Part shown: piece after piece, positions 7,875 to 18,615 of the stretch
How the letters are laid out: the number at the start of each line of letters is the position of its first letter
How positions within the stretch are numbered: position 1 is the stretch's first letter
NCBI RefSeq assembly: GCF_022747945.1
Contig: NZ_JALDST010000001.1
Coordinates: 1,364,001 to 1,428,000, forward strand
From: Micromonospora sp. R77
GTDB taxonomy: Bacteria > Actinomycetota > Actinomycetes > Mycobacteriales > Micromonosporaceae
Length of the DNA stretch: 64,000 nucleotides
Direction of reading: 5' to 3'
Notes under the pieces: generated by a model
The model's input: only the letters and a program-made list of their open reading frames with translations
Database searches by the model: none
Told to the model about the DNA's origin: nothing
Position numbers and translations under genes: made by a program

Positions 7875-7894
7875 CGTCAGCGGTTCAGGGTGCG

Positions 7895-8179
7895 TCAGTG
7901 GTGCGTGACGCTCCGGCGGCGACCCACACCGGCCACCAGGGCCACGGCGATGGCGGCGAAGAGGACCTGCAGGAGCAGCTCCCGCCAGTCGATGCCGGCG
8001 GTGTCGGCGAAGCCGGACGCACGGGCGACGATGGTGCCGAGCAGAGCGGCGCCGACGCCGATCAGCATGTGCAGCCACATCGGCATGTTCTGGCGGCCCG
8101 GCACGACCAGGCGACCCAGAGCGCCGACGATGAGACCAACGATGAGCGCGGTGATGATGCCCCAGACGGTGAGCTCCAC
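7895..8179 (-). CDS. GlsB/YeaQ/YmgE family stress response membrane protein, copy 2
   Basis: A 94-residue paralog almost identical to the copy at 7263-7547, with the same three membrane segments, the same GTG start and the same GGAGGAGGAG site. Only the last few residues differ (SVTHH). The upstream SigB-like promoter at 8241-8266 is intact, so both copies should be expressed under the same condition; the duplication probably raises dosage rather than adding a function. Confidence 0.88.
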   Translation of the reverse strand: MELTVWGIITALIVGLIVGALGRLVVPGRQNMPMWLHMLIGVGAALLGTIVARASGFADTAGIDWRELLLQVLFAAIAVALVAGVGRRRSVTHH

Positions 8180-8240
8180 GGTCGCTCCTCCTCCTCAGAT
8201 GTTTTCACACGATCTGTGTGGTTGCTGTCGTGACCGCTGA

Positions 8241-8266
8241 GTTCCCGACGCGCCGAAAATCCAAAC
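8241..8266 (-). promoter_or_regulatory. SigB-like promoter of glsB copy 2
   Basis: GTTTGG (8266-8261), a 14-base spacer, then GGGAAC (8246-8241) on the minus strand. Both hexamers are identical to those of copy 1, although the spacer sequence has diverged. Confidence 0.55.
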
Positions 8267-8415
8267 CGACTCGACGCCCGGGACGGTCCCGGATGTCGAT
8301 GCCCGGCCACCGCGTCGATTGACCCTGTCGCGCGAAAACAGCAGGTGGAGAGCATTCCGGCCACGCCCGGGGCAGGGCCGCCGAGCCAAGAAAAAATTCT
8401 CCGCGTACGCGAGGA

Positions 8416-8469
8416 AAAAGCCGGCGCCCCGCCGGTGCGGACCGGTCGGTCCGCTCCGGGCGGGGCGCC
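8416..8469 (-). terminator. Intrinsic terminator of lepA
   Basis: A perfect 11-bp stem GGCGCCCCGCC/GGCGGGGCGCC (8423-8433 with 8459-8469) with a nested stem (8437-8443 with 8448-8454). Read on the minus strand it is followed at once by a run of five T, a rare classical U tract for this genome. It occupies the region between lepA and the glsB copies, which otherwise shows nothing. Confidence 0.75.
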
Positions 8470-8494
8470 CTCGGCCGGGATCACCCGGCGGCGG

Positions 8495-10372
<1,878 letters not shown>

Positions 10373-10522
10373 AGCGGTCCGTTCTGGTCGGCTGACGTGA
10401 GCGGGCCGACGCGTCGCCGGCCCCCTCTATGCTCCCACGTCGCCCGCGACGCGGTCCGATCACTCCTGGGGTGCGGGGCCGGTCACCCCCGCCGGGGCCC
10501 GGTCACCCTGCGGCGGCTCCGG

Positions 10523-11056
10523 TCACTCCGCCGGCGGCTCGACGAAGAGCGCCGCGAGCTTCGGCAGCCGGCGACGGGCTTCCTCCTCGTCGTCGAAGTC
10601 CCAGAAGTCGTTGAGGTCCGGCACTTTCACCGGGTCGCGGTCCGCCGGGAGATCGGTCGCGGTGGCCTTCCGGTACGCGTCCCAGGGCACCGACAGCATC
10701 TCCTCGCACTCGAACTCCTCGCCGCTGAGCGCGGCGGCCCGGACCTGGGGCAGCTCCGCGAGGGCGTCGGGATTCCGGACGGCCTGCGCGAGGACGGCCC
10801 GCCCCTGGGTCATCAGCCAGCCCCGGAAGTACTCGAAGCCGTCGTCGGAGGCGCCACCGTTGATCAGGTAGGCCGCGCCCCACAGGTCGACGGTGTAGGA
10901 GGCGGCGAGGACGCGCTGCTGGTGGTGGGCGTACCCGAGGATCTCCTCCGGGGGCAGCTCGGCGAGCAGGGCGACCGCCCGGGCGGCGACCGCCCCCGGT
11001 TCGCCCGCCCCGGTCCGGGCGCGGTCGATCAACTGCCAGAAGTCGTCGGTCCTCAT
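10523..11056 (-). CDS. DUF4240 domain-containing protein
   Basis: A 177-residue soluble protein opening with MRTDDFWQLIDRA, the hallmark of DUF4240. The central segment (VDLWGAAYLINGGASDDGFEYFRGWL) is strongly conserved in that family, whose function is unknown. The acidic C-terminus (DFDDEEEARRR) is typical. The ATG at 11054-11056 has no clear ribosome-binding site but CAGACT 8 bases upstream, another possible leaderless start. It is divergent from the phosphotransferase gene, with an 18-bp tandem repeat in the gap. Confidence 0.85.
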   Translation of the reverse strand: MRTDDFWQLIDRARTGAGEPGAVAARAVALLAELPPEEILGYAHHQQRVLAASYTVDLWGAAYLINGGASDDGFEYFRGWLMTQGRAVLAQAVRNPDALAELPQVRAAALSGEEFECEEMLSVPWDAYRKATATDLPADRDPVKVPDLNDFWDFDDEEEARRRLPKLAALFVEPPAE

Positions 11057-11109
11057 GGCTCGCCAGTCTGGCAGAGCACACCGACAGTCGACCCGCTCGC
11101 CGGGCCGAC

Positions 11110-11175
11110 GGCCGGTCGGGCGGCACCGGCCGGTCGGGCGGCACCGGCCGGTCGGGCGGCACCGGCCGGTGCCGG
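11110..11175. repeat. 18-bp tandem repeat, three full copies plus a partial
   Basis: The unit GGCCGGTCGGGCGGCACC repeats perfectly at 11110-11127, 11128-11145 and 11146-11163, followed by a truncated fourth. It lies in the gap between the divergent DUF4240 and phosphotransferase genes, so copy-number change would alter promoter spacing. Confidence 0.9.
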
Positions 11176-11192
11176 TCCGGCAGCATGGGCCG

Positions 11193-12179
11193 GTGGCCGA
11201 CATCTCGCTGCCCCCGGTGCCGTACGACGCGACGGCGCTGCGCCCGGACTGGGGCACGCTCCCGGCCACCCTGCGCGCCGCCGTCGCCGCCCGCCTCGGC
11301 GCCCCGCCGACGGTGGTCCGGGTCGCCACCGCCGGGTTCACCCGGGGCTTCGCCGGGGTGCTGGAGAGCGCCGACGGCACCCGGGTGTTCCTCAAGGCCG
11401 CGTCCCTGGCCGACCAGCGGCACCTCGCCGACTGGTACTTCCGGGAGGCGCAGATCCTGGCCCGGCTCCCCACCGGCCTCCCCGTGCCCCGGCCGCGCTG
11501 GGCGCTCGCCGAGGCCGACTGGTACGCGGTCTGCCTCGACGCCGTCGACGGTCGGACCCCCCCGCTGCCCTGGGACCCGGCGGCGCTGACCGCCACCCTC
11601 GCCGCGTATGCCGAGGTGGCCGCCGCGCTCGCCGGACCGCCCCCGGAGCTGGTGGCGCTGGGGCTGCCGCACCTCGCCGACCTGGCCCGCGACGACATCC
11701 TCCGGTGGGGCGGGGTGGCCGCCGGCCGGGAACCGACGCCGCCGCTGCCGGCCTGGGTGCCCGCCCGGCTGCCCGAGCTGGTCGCCCTGGAGTCCCGCCT
11801 CCCCCGGTACGCGGCCACCGCCCCCGGGCTGGTCCACTGCGACCTGCGGGTGGACAACGTGCTCGTCGACGCGGGCGGCCGGGCGTGGATCTGCGACTGG
11901 AACTGGCTCTGCCACGGGCCGGCCTGGTTCGACCTGGCCGGCCTGCTGATCACCGCGTACGCCAGCGGCCTCGACGCGGATGCCGCCTTCGCCACCCACC
12001 CGGCGGTCGCCGGCGCACCCCTGGACGCCCTGGACGTGACGCTGGCCGCGCTGGCCGGTTACTACCTGACCAGTGCCGCCGCCGGAGCTTCCGACGCCTC
12101 CCCGCACATCCGCCCGCACCAGCGGTGGAGCGGCGAACAGGCCCTGGCGTGGCTGGCCGCCCGGCAGGGCTGGCGCTGA
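11193..12179 (+). CDS. Aminoglycoside phosphotransferase (APH)-family kinase
   Basis: A 328-residue protein with the APH/choline-kinase fold. The catalytic loop [13 protein letters not shown] (HxDxxxxN) and the magnesium-binding ICDWNW segment (in place of DFG/DWE) are intact. GTRVFLKAA supplies the ATP-binding Lys in the N-lobe. APH-family proteins phosphorylate small molecules; nothing here shows that the substrate is an antibiotic. GTG 11193 was chosen because the longer frame reads through the tandem repeat and encodes an unlikely RPVGRH-repeat peptide. Translation begins [12 protein letters not shown]. Confidence 0.8.
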   Translation: MADISLPPVPYDATALRPDWGTLPATLRAAVAARLGAPPTVVRVATAGFTRGFAGVLESADGTRVFLKAASLADQRHLADWYFREAQILARLPTGLPVPRPRWALAEADWYAVCLDAVDGRTPPLPWDPAALTATLAAYAEVAAALAGPPPELVALGLPHLADLARDDILRWGGVAAGREPTPPLPAWVPARLPELVALESRLPRYAATAPGLVHCDLRVDNVLVDAGGRAWICDWNWLCHGPAWFDLAGLLITAYASGLDADAAFATHPAVAGAPLDALDVTLAALAGYYLTSAAAGASDASPHIRPHQRWSGEQALAWLAARQGWR

Positions 12180-12219
12180 GCGGTTCCGGCCCGTCCGGGC
12201 CGACCTCGCGCCAGGCGTT

Positions 12220-12248
12220 TTGGCTCGTCCCGGCGGACCTGGTAACCT
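12220..12248 (+). promoter_or_regulatory. Promoter of rpsT
   Basis: TTGGCT (12220-12225), a 17-base spacer and TAACCT (12243-12248) give good housekeeping spacing. The element lies about 75 bases before the rpsT start. Confidence 0.6.
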
Positions 12249-12324
12249 GGCTCTTCGCGCGGCGATGGACCATGCTCGTCGTGCGGAAGCAGACCAAACC
12301 GAGCTATCAAGACGAGGCTGTCGC

Positions 12325-12591
12325 GTGGCGAACATCAAGTCCCAGATCAAGCGCAACCGGCAGAACGAGAAGCGCCGGCTGCGTAACAAGTCGGTCAAGT
12401 CGTCGCTGAAGACCGCCATCCGCAAGTTCAACGAGGCTGCCGAGGCTGGCGACGCCGAGAAGGCCACCGTGCTGATGCGGGATGCCGCCAAGAAGCTGGA
12501 CAAGGCTGCCAGCAAGGGCGTCATCCACGCCAACCAGGCGGCCAACCGGAAGTCGGCGATCGCCAAGCGCGTCGCTTCCTTCTCGGCCTGA
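12325..12591 (+). CDS. rpsT: 30S ribosomal protein S20
   Basis: An 88-residue basic protein beginning [18 protein letters not shown], which is diagnostic for S20. It binds 16S rRNA and helps assemble the small subunit. GTG 12325 is the start; the upstream longer frame is not conserved. It is monocistronic, with a clear promoter at 12220-12248 and a perfect terminator at 12611-12644. It is divergent from the lepA/holA strand, as in many actinobacteria, where rpsT sits between these genes. Confidence 0.97.
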   Translation: MANIKSQIKRNRQNEKRRLRNKSVKSSLKTAIRKFNEAAEAGDAEKATVLMRDAAKKLDKAASKGVIHANQAANRKSAIAKRVASFSA

Positions 12592-12610
12592 CGGAGGCCC
12601 ACAGACCTGA

Positions 12611-12644
12611 CCGGAAGCCCCGGGGCACACCCCGGGGCTTCCGG
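12611..12644 (+). terminator. Terminator of rpsT
   Basis: A perfect 15-bp stem, CCGGAAGCCCCGGGG (12611-12625) with its complement (12630-12644), and a CACA loop, 20 bases past the rpsT stop. The 180 bases after it, up to the next gene end, contain nothing I recognise. Confidence 0.8.
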
Positions 12645-12823
12645 CTGTCTGCATTTCCCGGACGCCCGCCGTTCTCCCGGCCGGCTGTTCTTCCGTCGGC
12701 CGCGGCTCCAGCTGCCTGCTCCTCGGGGCGGCTGCGGCAGGGGTGCGGTCAGGTGGCTACCGACTTGACGACATTGATGAATCACCGCAACGGGTGACCG
12801 ACGTCGGAGATCGACGTCCCGGG

Positions 12824-13288
12824 TCAGGGCAGCGGGTCGTGGTACGGGGCCGGTCGCCAGTCGTTGTACCGGACCGGACGATCGTCGGGGCGGGCGGACC
12901 GCAGCACCGGTTCGGCGCCCAGCACGATGCCGGGCAGCGCCCGGGACGGCACCCGGGCCCGGCCGACCACCGGCTCCACCTGCCGGCGGAACCGGTCGCG
13001 TTCCTGCTCCGGCACCAGCGCGGCGGTGCGGAACACCAGCTCGGCGACCATGTCGTTGAGCTTCACCATCACCGCCACCGCCACCGGCAGCACCAGCACC
13101 GCCCACCAGCTCACCAGCTCGGCGAGGGCGAGCAGCACGGCCAACGCCACCGACCCCTCGAAGAAGAGGAAGCAGAGCACGCCGCCCGGGTTGACGAAGC
13201 GCAGCCCGAGGAGCCGGGCGTAGAGCGGACGGTGCCGTTCCTCCTCGGCGGCGACGGTGGCCCAGGCCGCGCGGGGCGTTCCGGTCAC
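12824..13288 (-). CDS. Small membrane protein downstream of holA
   Basis: A 154-residue protein of unknown function. Residues about 33-85 hold two hydrophobic segments (GGVLCFLFFEGSVALAVLLAL and SWWAVLVLPVAVAVMV), preceded by an EEERHRPLYARLLGLR segment and followed by a basic, proline-rich tail ending YHDPLP. The GTG start at 13288 overlaps the holA stop by four bases, so it is co-translated with holA. I recognise no characterised family; conservation as a holA neighbour in related genera is an expectation, not something I can show. Confidence 0.75.
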   Translation of the reverse strand: MTGTPRAAWATVAAEEERHRPLYARLLGLRFVNPGGVLCFLFFEGSVALAVLLALAELVSWWAVLVLPVAVAVMVKLNDMVAELVFRTAALVPEQERDRFRRQVEPVVGRARVPSRALPGIVLGAEPVLRSARPDDRPVRYNDWRPAPYHDPLP

Positions 13289-14265
13289 CGGGCGCCACCG
13301 GCCCGGGCCGCGGCGACCGAGAAGACCGCCCGCTCCAGCGCGTACGCCCGGTCGTCCGCGCCGCCCTTGACGGCCGCGTTGCACTCGGCGGCGACCCGCA
13401 TCGCCTGCACCAGCCCCTCCGGCGTCCAGCCCCGGCCCTGCCGCTGGGCCCGCTCGATCTTCCAGGCGGGCATGCCGAGGCTGCTGGCGAGCTGGTACGG
13501 ACTGCCTCGGCCGGCGGACGCGACCCGGGCCACCGTACGGACCCCGTCGGCGAGGGCGTCGGCGATCGGGACCGGGTCGACGCCGACGTGCAGCGCCCAG
13601 CGCAGCGCCTCCAGAGCGGCGGGAACGTCGCCGACCATCGTCGCGTCGGCGACCGTGAAGCCGGTCACCTCCACCCGGCCCCGGTAGTAGCGGGAGACGG
13701 TCTCCGCCCCGATCCGGCCGTCGGTGTCGGCGACGAGTTGCGAGCAGGCCGCAGCCAGCTCGCGCAGGTCGGTGCCGACCGCGGCGATCAGCGCCTCGGC
13801 GGCATCCTCGGTGCAGGTGCCGCCGCTGCGGCGGACCTCGTCCCGGACGAAGGCGACCCGCTCCCGGTGCCCCTTGAGCTTCGCCGCCGGCACCACGGTC
13901 GCGCCGGCCGCCTTGAGGCCGTCCGCGAACGCCTTCCCCTTGGCGCCGCCGAGGTGCAACACGACGAGCTGCACCTCGGGGTCGGGGTTCTTCGCGTACG
14001 CCAGCAGGGCGGCGACCAGGTCCTTGCGGGCGTCCTGGCCGGCCCGGAGCACGAGCACCCGGCGCCCGCCGAAGAGCGACGGGCTGAGCATCTCGGCGAT
14101 CTCGCCCACCGCCAGCGTCCCGCCCTGGTATTCCCGCACGTCCACGTCCGGGTCGACGGCGCGTACCCGGGCGACGGCGTCGGCCACCGCGCGCGTGGCG
14201 AGCAGCTCCTCATCGCCGAGGACGAGCAGAATGGGAGGCAGGCTGACGGGGGTCACGCCGCCCAT
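13285..14265 (-). CDS. holA: DNA polymerase III subunit delta
   Basis: A 326-residue clamp-loader subunit that opens the sliding clamp during replication. LVLGDEELLATRAV opens the N-terminal domain; SLFGGRRVLVLR and the region LADGVRTVARV are characteristic. ATG 14263-14265 was chosen; GTG 14256 is a near alternative, and the longer frames to 14328 encode an unconserved extension. It lies downstream of comEC on the same strand, the common comEC-holA order, and overlaps the small membrane-protein gene by four bases. Confidence 0.92.
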   Translation of the reverse strand: MGGVTPVSLPPILLVLGDEELLATRAVADAVARVRAVDPDVDVREYQGGTLAVGEIAEMLSPSLFGGRRVLVLRAGQDARKDLVAALLAYAKNPDPEVQLVVLHLGGAKGKAFADGLKAAGATVVPAAKLKGHRERVAFVRDEVRRSGGTCTEDAAEALIAAVGTDLRELAAACSQLVADTDGRIGAETVSRYYRGRVEVTGFTVADATMVGDVPAALEALRWALHVGVDPVPIADALADGVRTVARVASAGRGSPYQLASSLGMPAWKIERAQRQGRGWTPEGLVQAMRVAAECNAAVKGGADDRAYALERAVFSVAAARAGGAR

Positions 14266-14389
14266 ATTCGCACGGCCTGCGGCGCTGTCGTGCCTGCTCA
14301 TCGGTGACTGTGACGGCACAGCCCGCACTCAGCGCAAATCCAGACATTTATCTCGATCCCCCTTCTATGCGAGCAATAACCTCGGCCGT

Positions 14390-16887
14390 TCACGGCTGTC
14401 GGCCCGGCCGGGTGCCGCGGACCACCACCGCCAGTCCGCGCCGGTCCCGTACCGCCGCCAGGTCCCCCTGGGTGTCGGTACGCAGCACCCGCGCCCCGTT
14501 GCGACCCAGTCGGGCCAGCAGACCGGGATTGGGATGCCCATAGTCGTTGTCCACACCGACCGACACCAGGGCCACCGTCGGCCGGACCGCGTCCAGGAAC
14601 TCCGGATCCTGATACGCCGAGCCGTGGTGGGCGACCTTCAGCACGTCGGCCCGGAACGCCCCGGGCGGCCCGGAATCCAGCAGGGCCCGCTGTTCCTCGG
14701 TCTCGGCATCACCGGCCAGCAGGATCCGCACCCCGGCCACGGTCGCGGCCAGCACCAGCGAGTTGTTGTTCGGGTCCGACCGGCTGCCCCGCAGCGGGTA
14801 CGGCGGCCCGAGCAGCAGCAACTCCACTCCCCCGGCCCGCCACCGCCAGCCCACCGACGCCGTCCCGAGCGGGGCGGCGCCGGCGGCGGCGGCGGACCGG
14901 ACCTGGGCCGATCCGAAGGCCGGCTCGTCCCAACCGGGGGTGAGCACACCGGCCACCCGCCGGCCCCGGAAGACCCCGGCGATCCCGCCCACGTGGTCGG
15001 CGTGGAAATGGCTGACCACCAGCAGCGCCACCTCCCGCACGCCGAGCCGGCGCAGGCAGCCGTCCACGGCGGCCGGGTCGGGTCCGGCGTCCACCACCAC
15101 CGCCCGGCCACCGGCCACCGGCAGCACCAGGGCGTCGCCCTGGCCCACCGCGCAGGCCACCACCAGCCAGCCCGGCGGGGGCCAACCACCGGCCAGCAGC
15201 CGGACGGGCAGCGTACCGAGCACCACCGCGACGGCGAGGGCGGCGACCAGCCGCCGGACCACCGGCCGGCGGAGCGCGATCAGCAGCGCCACCGTGAGCG
15301 CCGCGAGCAGCAGGGCCCCGGCACCCCACCCGGCCAGGGCAGGGTGCCGGCCGGCAGTTGGGCCCCCTGCCGCGCCACGGTCACCAGCCACCACGCCGGC
15401 CAACTGGCCAGCCAGGCGGCGAACTCGGCGCCGGCCGGCCAGACCGGCGACACGACCGCGGCGGCCACCCCGAGCACGGTGGCCGGTGCGATGGCCGGCA
15501 CCACCAGCAGGTTCGCCGGCACGGCGACCAAACTCACCGTCCCGGAGATCCCCGCGACCACCGGACCACAGGTCAGCTGCGCGGCCGCCGGCACCGCCAG
15601 CGCCTCGGCCAGCCCGGCCGGTACGCCCCGCCGCCGCAGCCCGTCGCGCCACGCGGGAGCCAGCAGCAACAGCCCGGCGGTGGCCAGTACGGAGAGGGCG
15701 AATCCGGCGTCCCCGGCCAGCTCGGGGTCGACCAGCACCAGCGCGACCACCGCGGCGCAGAGGGCGGGCAGGGCCGCGCGGGGACGGCCGGCGGCGAGCG
15801 CGGCCAGCCCGATCGCGCCCATGGTGGCGGCACGCACCACGCTGGGCGAGGGTCGGACCAGGACGACGAAGCCGACCAGGGCGAGCCCGCAGCAGCCGGC
15901 GGCCAGCCAGGGACCGGCCCGGGCCCAGCGGGCGGCCAGCAGCACCGCGCCGACGACGATCGCCACGTTCGAGCCCGAGACGGCGTTCAGGTGGGTCATG
16001 CCGGTGGCCCGGAAGTCCTCCTCCACGGCGGGTGTGAGCCGGCTGGTGTCGCCGACGACCAGGCCGGGCAGCAGGCCACCCCGGTCCTCGGGCAGCGGCG
16101 CGCAGGCCCGTTGCAGGCCGGTACGCAGCGCACCGGCGGCACGCTGGAGCCAGGGCGCGGACCCGTGCCGGACCGGTGGACCGGTCACCGTCAACACGGC
16201 GGCGGTCAGGTCACCGCCGCGCGGCGCGGACAGCCGACCCTCGGCGCGTACCCGCTGGCCGGGCAGCAGGCCGCGCCAGGCCGGGTCCTTCGTCAGCAGC
16301 AGCACCCGGGCCGGTCCGCTCACCCGGGGACCGTCGCGTGGGGTCAGGCCGACCAGGTCGGCGGCGACGAGCACCATCGCCGGTCGACCGGCGGCGCCCC
16401 GTACCGGGCGGGGATCGTCGCGCAGGACCAGGTCGGCGCTGACCACGGCCCGCTCGTCGACCAGGGCCCGGATCGGGGCGGCGTCCCGGACGGCCAGCCG
16501 GGCGGCGGTGGCGGTCGCGCCGCAGACCACGCCGAGCAGCACCGCGACGGCGACCCAGCCGTACCGGCGGACGAGGGTGGTGGGCCGGCCGAGCCGGCCG
16601 GTCAGGTGCCCGGCGGCCAGCGCGGCGAGGCCGGCGGCCACGCCGGCCAGCCCGGCCGCCGCCGACGGGCTCAGGTGCAGCCCGGCGAGGGCGGCGAGCC
16701 AGGCGGCCACCGCGAGACCGGCCAGCCGCAGGTCCGGTACGGCCGCCGACGTCGCCCCGCCACCCGGTATCGGCGCAGACCAGGAGTGGTCATCACCTGC
16801 GACGGCTGGGCCCACGTCGCCTGAGGCAGGTCGCGTCGGCCGGCCCGTCGCCGCACCGGGGTCGGGCCGCGCCGGTCGGGTGCTCAC
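14390..16887 (-). CDS. comEC: ComEC/Rec2 competence channel protein, apparent frameshift near 15330-15347
   Basis: Two frames together make one ComEC-like protein of about 830 residues. The N-terminal frame (16887 to about 15340) carries the multi-membrane Competence domain with VGDTSRLTP and GMTHLNAVSGSNVAI. The C-terminal frame (about 15345 to 14390) carries the last membrane helix and the metallo-beta-lactamase-like domain with HFHADHVGG, LLAGDAE and VAHHGSAYQD. Joining them requires one extra base within 15330-15347. A sequencing deletion or a real mutation would both explain this; no classic slippery heptamer is present. GTG 16887 overlaps the comEA stop. ComEC forms the membrane pore for transforming DNA. 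Confidence 0.85.
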
Positions 16888-17717
16888 ACCGTCACCAGTT
16901 CCTTGAGCTGTTCGTAGCGGGCGTCGCCGATCCCCTCGACCTGGCGCAGGTCGGCCACCGACCGGAAGGGGCCGTGCTGCTCGCGGTGAGCGAGGATGCG
17001 CTGGGCGAGCACCGGGCCGACGCCGGGCAGCGCGTCGAGCTGGGCCAGGGTGGCGGTGTTCAGGTTCACCGGGCCACCGGGGACGGCTCCCTCCCCCGCC
17101 GCTCCGGCCGGCGCCCCGGGCGGTGCTCCGGCGGGGGCGGGTGGGGCGGTCGCGCCGACCACCACCAGCTCACCGTCGGTGACCTTACGGGCGGGGTTGA
17201 GCAGGGCGGTGTCGACCCCGGGCAGGGCGCCACCGGCCGCCTCGATGGCGTCGGCGACCCGGGCACCGGCCGGCAGCCGGACCAGTCCGGGACGGCGTAC
17301 CTTGCCGGCGACGGCGACCACGAGTTGGGCGCTGCTGCTCGCGGCGGCGGAGCCAGCCGCCGCGGGCTCCGGGAGCGCGCTGGCGGCGGCGGTGGCGACC
17401 GGGCTGACCGGCTCGGCGTGCGGCCGGGAGCGCCACGCCCAGAGGCCGGCCCCGAGCGCCACGACGGCGGCGACCACGGCCAGCGCCCGTACGCCCCGCC
17501 GGCCGGGATCGAACGCACCCGGCCCGGGCAGCCGGGACGGCGCGGCGGGCGACGGCTCCTCGACCTCGGCGGCGGTCGTCCGCGCGGGCGCGGCAGCTTG
17601 GGGGGCGGCACGGGCCGGTCGCCGTTCCACCTCGCGGGGTGGGCCGACAGCGCTCCCAGCCGCCTGGAACAGGCCGGACAGCCGCTGCCGCACCGTGGTT
17701 TCCTCGTCGTCGGGCAC
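16884..17717 (-). CDS. comEA: ComEA family DNA-binding protein
   Basis: A 277-residue membrane-anchored DNA receptor for competence. It has a cytoplasmic basic/proline-rich N-terminus, one transmembrane helix (about 76-95), a SLBB domain (about 131-189, VAGKVRRPGLVRLP), an Ala/Pro linker, and a helix-hairpin-helix domain (about 216-277) with VNLNTATLAQLDALPGVGP. GTG 17717 has TAGCCT 6 bases upstream and no ribosome-binding site. It overlaps comEC by four bases. Natural competence in this organism is not established; the pair is widely kept in actinobacteria. Confidence 0.93.
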   Translation of the reverse strand: MPDDEETTVRQRLSGLFQAAGSAVGPPREVERRPARAAPQAAAPARTTAAEVEEPSPAAPSRLPGPGAFDPGRRGVRALAVVAAVVALGAGLWAWRSRPHAEPVSPVATAAASALPEPAAAGSAAASSSAQLVVAVAGKVRRPGLVRLPAGARVADAIEAAGGALPGVDTALLNPARKVTDGELVVVGATAPPAPAGAPPGAPAGAAGEGAVPGGPVNLNTATLAQLDALPGVGPVLAQRILAHREQHGPFRSVADLRQVEGIGDARYEQLKELVTV

Positions 17718-17723
17718 GGCGCG

Positions 17724-17729
17724 AGGCTA
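17724..17729 (-). promoter_or_regulatory. Candidate -10 element of comEA (leaderless)
   Basis: TAGCCT on the minus strand, 6 bases before the GTG at 17717. Confidence 0.4.
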
Positions 17730-17838
17730 GGTGGACGAGAGGGCCGTGGCGCGAAGACGACGGTCGGTTGTGGACGACCGCGTCGGCTGTGGACAACGCC
17801 CTGATCATGCTCCGAGGTGCTAACGCGGCCTGGTCGGC

Positions 17839-18615
17839 TCAGCGTGCCTCGGGGTCGAGGCCGAGCGCCGCCCGCCCCCCGTCCACGGGCAGGACCACCC
17901 CGTTGACGAAGGCGGCCTGCGGGGAGAGCAGGAACGCCACGGCGTCCGCCACCTCGTCGGCGCGGCCGATCCGCCCCACCGGGTGCAACCGGCCCAACTC
18001 GGCGCTGATCCGCGCCCTCTCGGCCGGGTCCTGACCGTTGAGAAAGGTCGCGTGCCGCTCGGTGTCGATCGAGCCGAGCGCGACCGCGTTGGTGCGGACG
18101 CCCCGACCGGCGTACTCGACGGCGAGGGCGCGGGTCAGTCCCTCGACGGCGGCCTTCGCGGTGGCGTACGGCAGCGCACCGGGGACCGGTCGCGCGGCCT
18201 GGTGAGAGGAGACGTTGACGATCGCCCCGCCGGTGCCGGCGGCGAGGAACCGCCGGACGGCGGTGGCCGCGCCGACCACCGCGGGCCGCAGGTTGAGCCC
18301 GATCAGGTCGAGGACCTCGGCGACCGGGGCGGAGTGGACGGCGGCGTCCCGGAAGACGGCGGCGTTGTTCACCCAGCCGGCGAGCGGTGCGACCCGCTCG
18401 GCGAGGTCGGCGGCGTGCCCGGCGACCTGCTCGTCCCCGGCGTCGCCGACGACCGGGACGAGCCGCTCGGCGGCGGGGTGCCGCGCCGACCAGGCGAGCG
18501 CCTCCGGGTCGTGCTCGACCACCACCACGGTCCCACCGTCGTCGACGAGCCGAGCCACGATCGCCCGGCCGACGCCCCGGCCACCGCCGGTGACCACGTA
18601 CGACCCGGCGGTCAC
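17839..18615 (-). CDS. SDR family NAD(P)-dependent oxidoreductase
   Basis: A 258-residue classical short-chain dehydrogenase. The nucleotide-binding TGGGRGVG is at residues 9-16, NNAA at 83-86, the catalytic Ser at 136/137, Tyr150 and Lys154 (YATAK). The acidic residue after the second strand (VVEHD) suggests a preference for NAD(H). The substrate is unknown. The GTG start at 18615 overlaps the DegV stop by four bases, so the two are co-transcribed; whether the functions are linked is unclear. Confidence 0.9.
   Translation of the reverse strand: MTAGSYVVTGGGRGVGRAIVARLVDDGGTVVVVEHDPEALAWSARHPAAERLVPVVGDAGDEQVAGHAADLAERVAPLAGWVNNAAVFRDAAVHSAPVAEVLDLIGLNLRPAVVGAATAVRRFLAAGTGGAIVNVSSHQAARPVPGALPYATAKAAVEGLTRALAVEYAGRGVRTNAVALGSIDTERHATFLNGQDPAERARISAELGRLHPVGRIGRADEVADAVAFLLSPQAAFVNGVVLPVDGGRAALGLDPEAR

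Larger units (their letters stand above)
7844..8272. repeat. Segmental duplication, copy 2 (glsB unit)
   Basis: This is the second copy of the unit at 7211-7640, offset by 632-633 bases and in the same orientation. It includes the terminator hairpin (7844-7874), the coding region and the promoter. The high identity across noncoding parts indicates a recent tandem duplication or recent gene conversion. Confidence 0.9.

Noticed and set aside
7605..8078. Apparent 157-residue protein between the glsB copies
   Set aside because: It is out-of-frame translation of copy 2 plus spacer, and its N-terminus repeats that of the shadow in copy 1.
7211..8272. Composite transposon or insertion sequence suggested by the direct repeats
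   Set aside because: There is no transposase, the repeats are whole gene units, and no terminal inverted repeats or target duplications are visible.
11193..12179. Aminoglycoside resistance gene
   Set aside because: The APH fold is clear, but many actinobacterial members phosphorylate other metabolites. Nothing in the sequence or context supports antibiotic resistance specifically.
15321..15350. Programmed ribosomal frameshift in comEC
   Set aside because: No X-XXY-YYZ slippery heptamer or stimulating structure is evident, and three other genes in the window show the same one-base loss.
13724..16906. A 1060-residue plus-strand open frame opposite comEC
   Set aside because: The composition is Ser/Arg/Ala/Pro only, and it mirrors the real ComEC and HolA coding strands.
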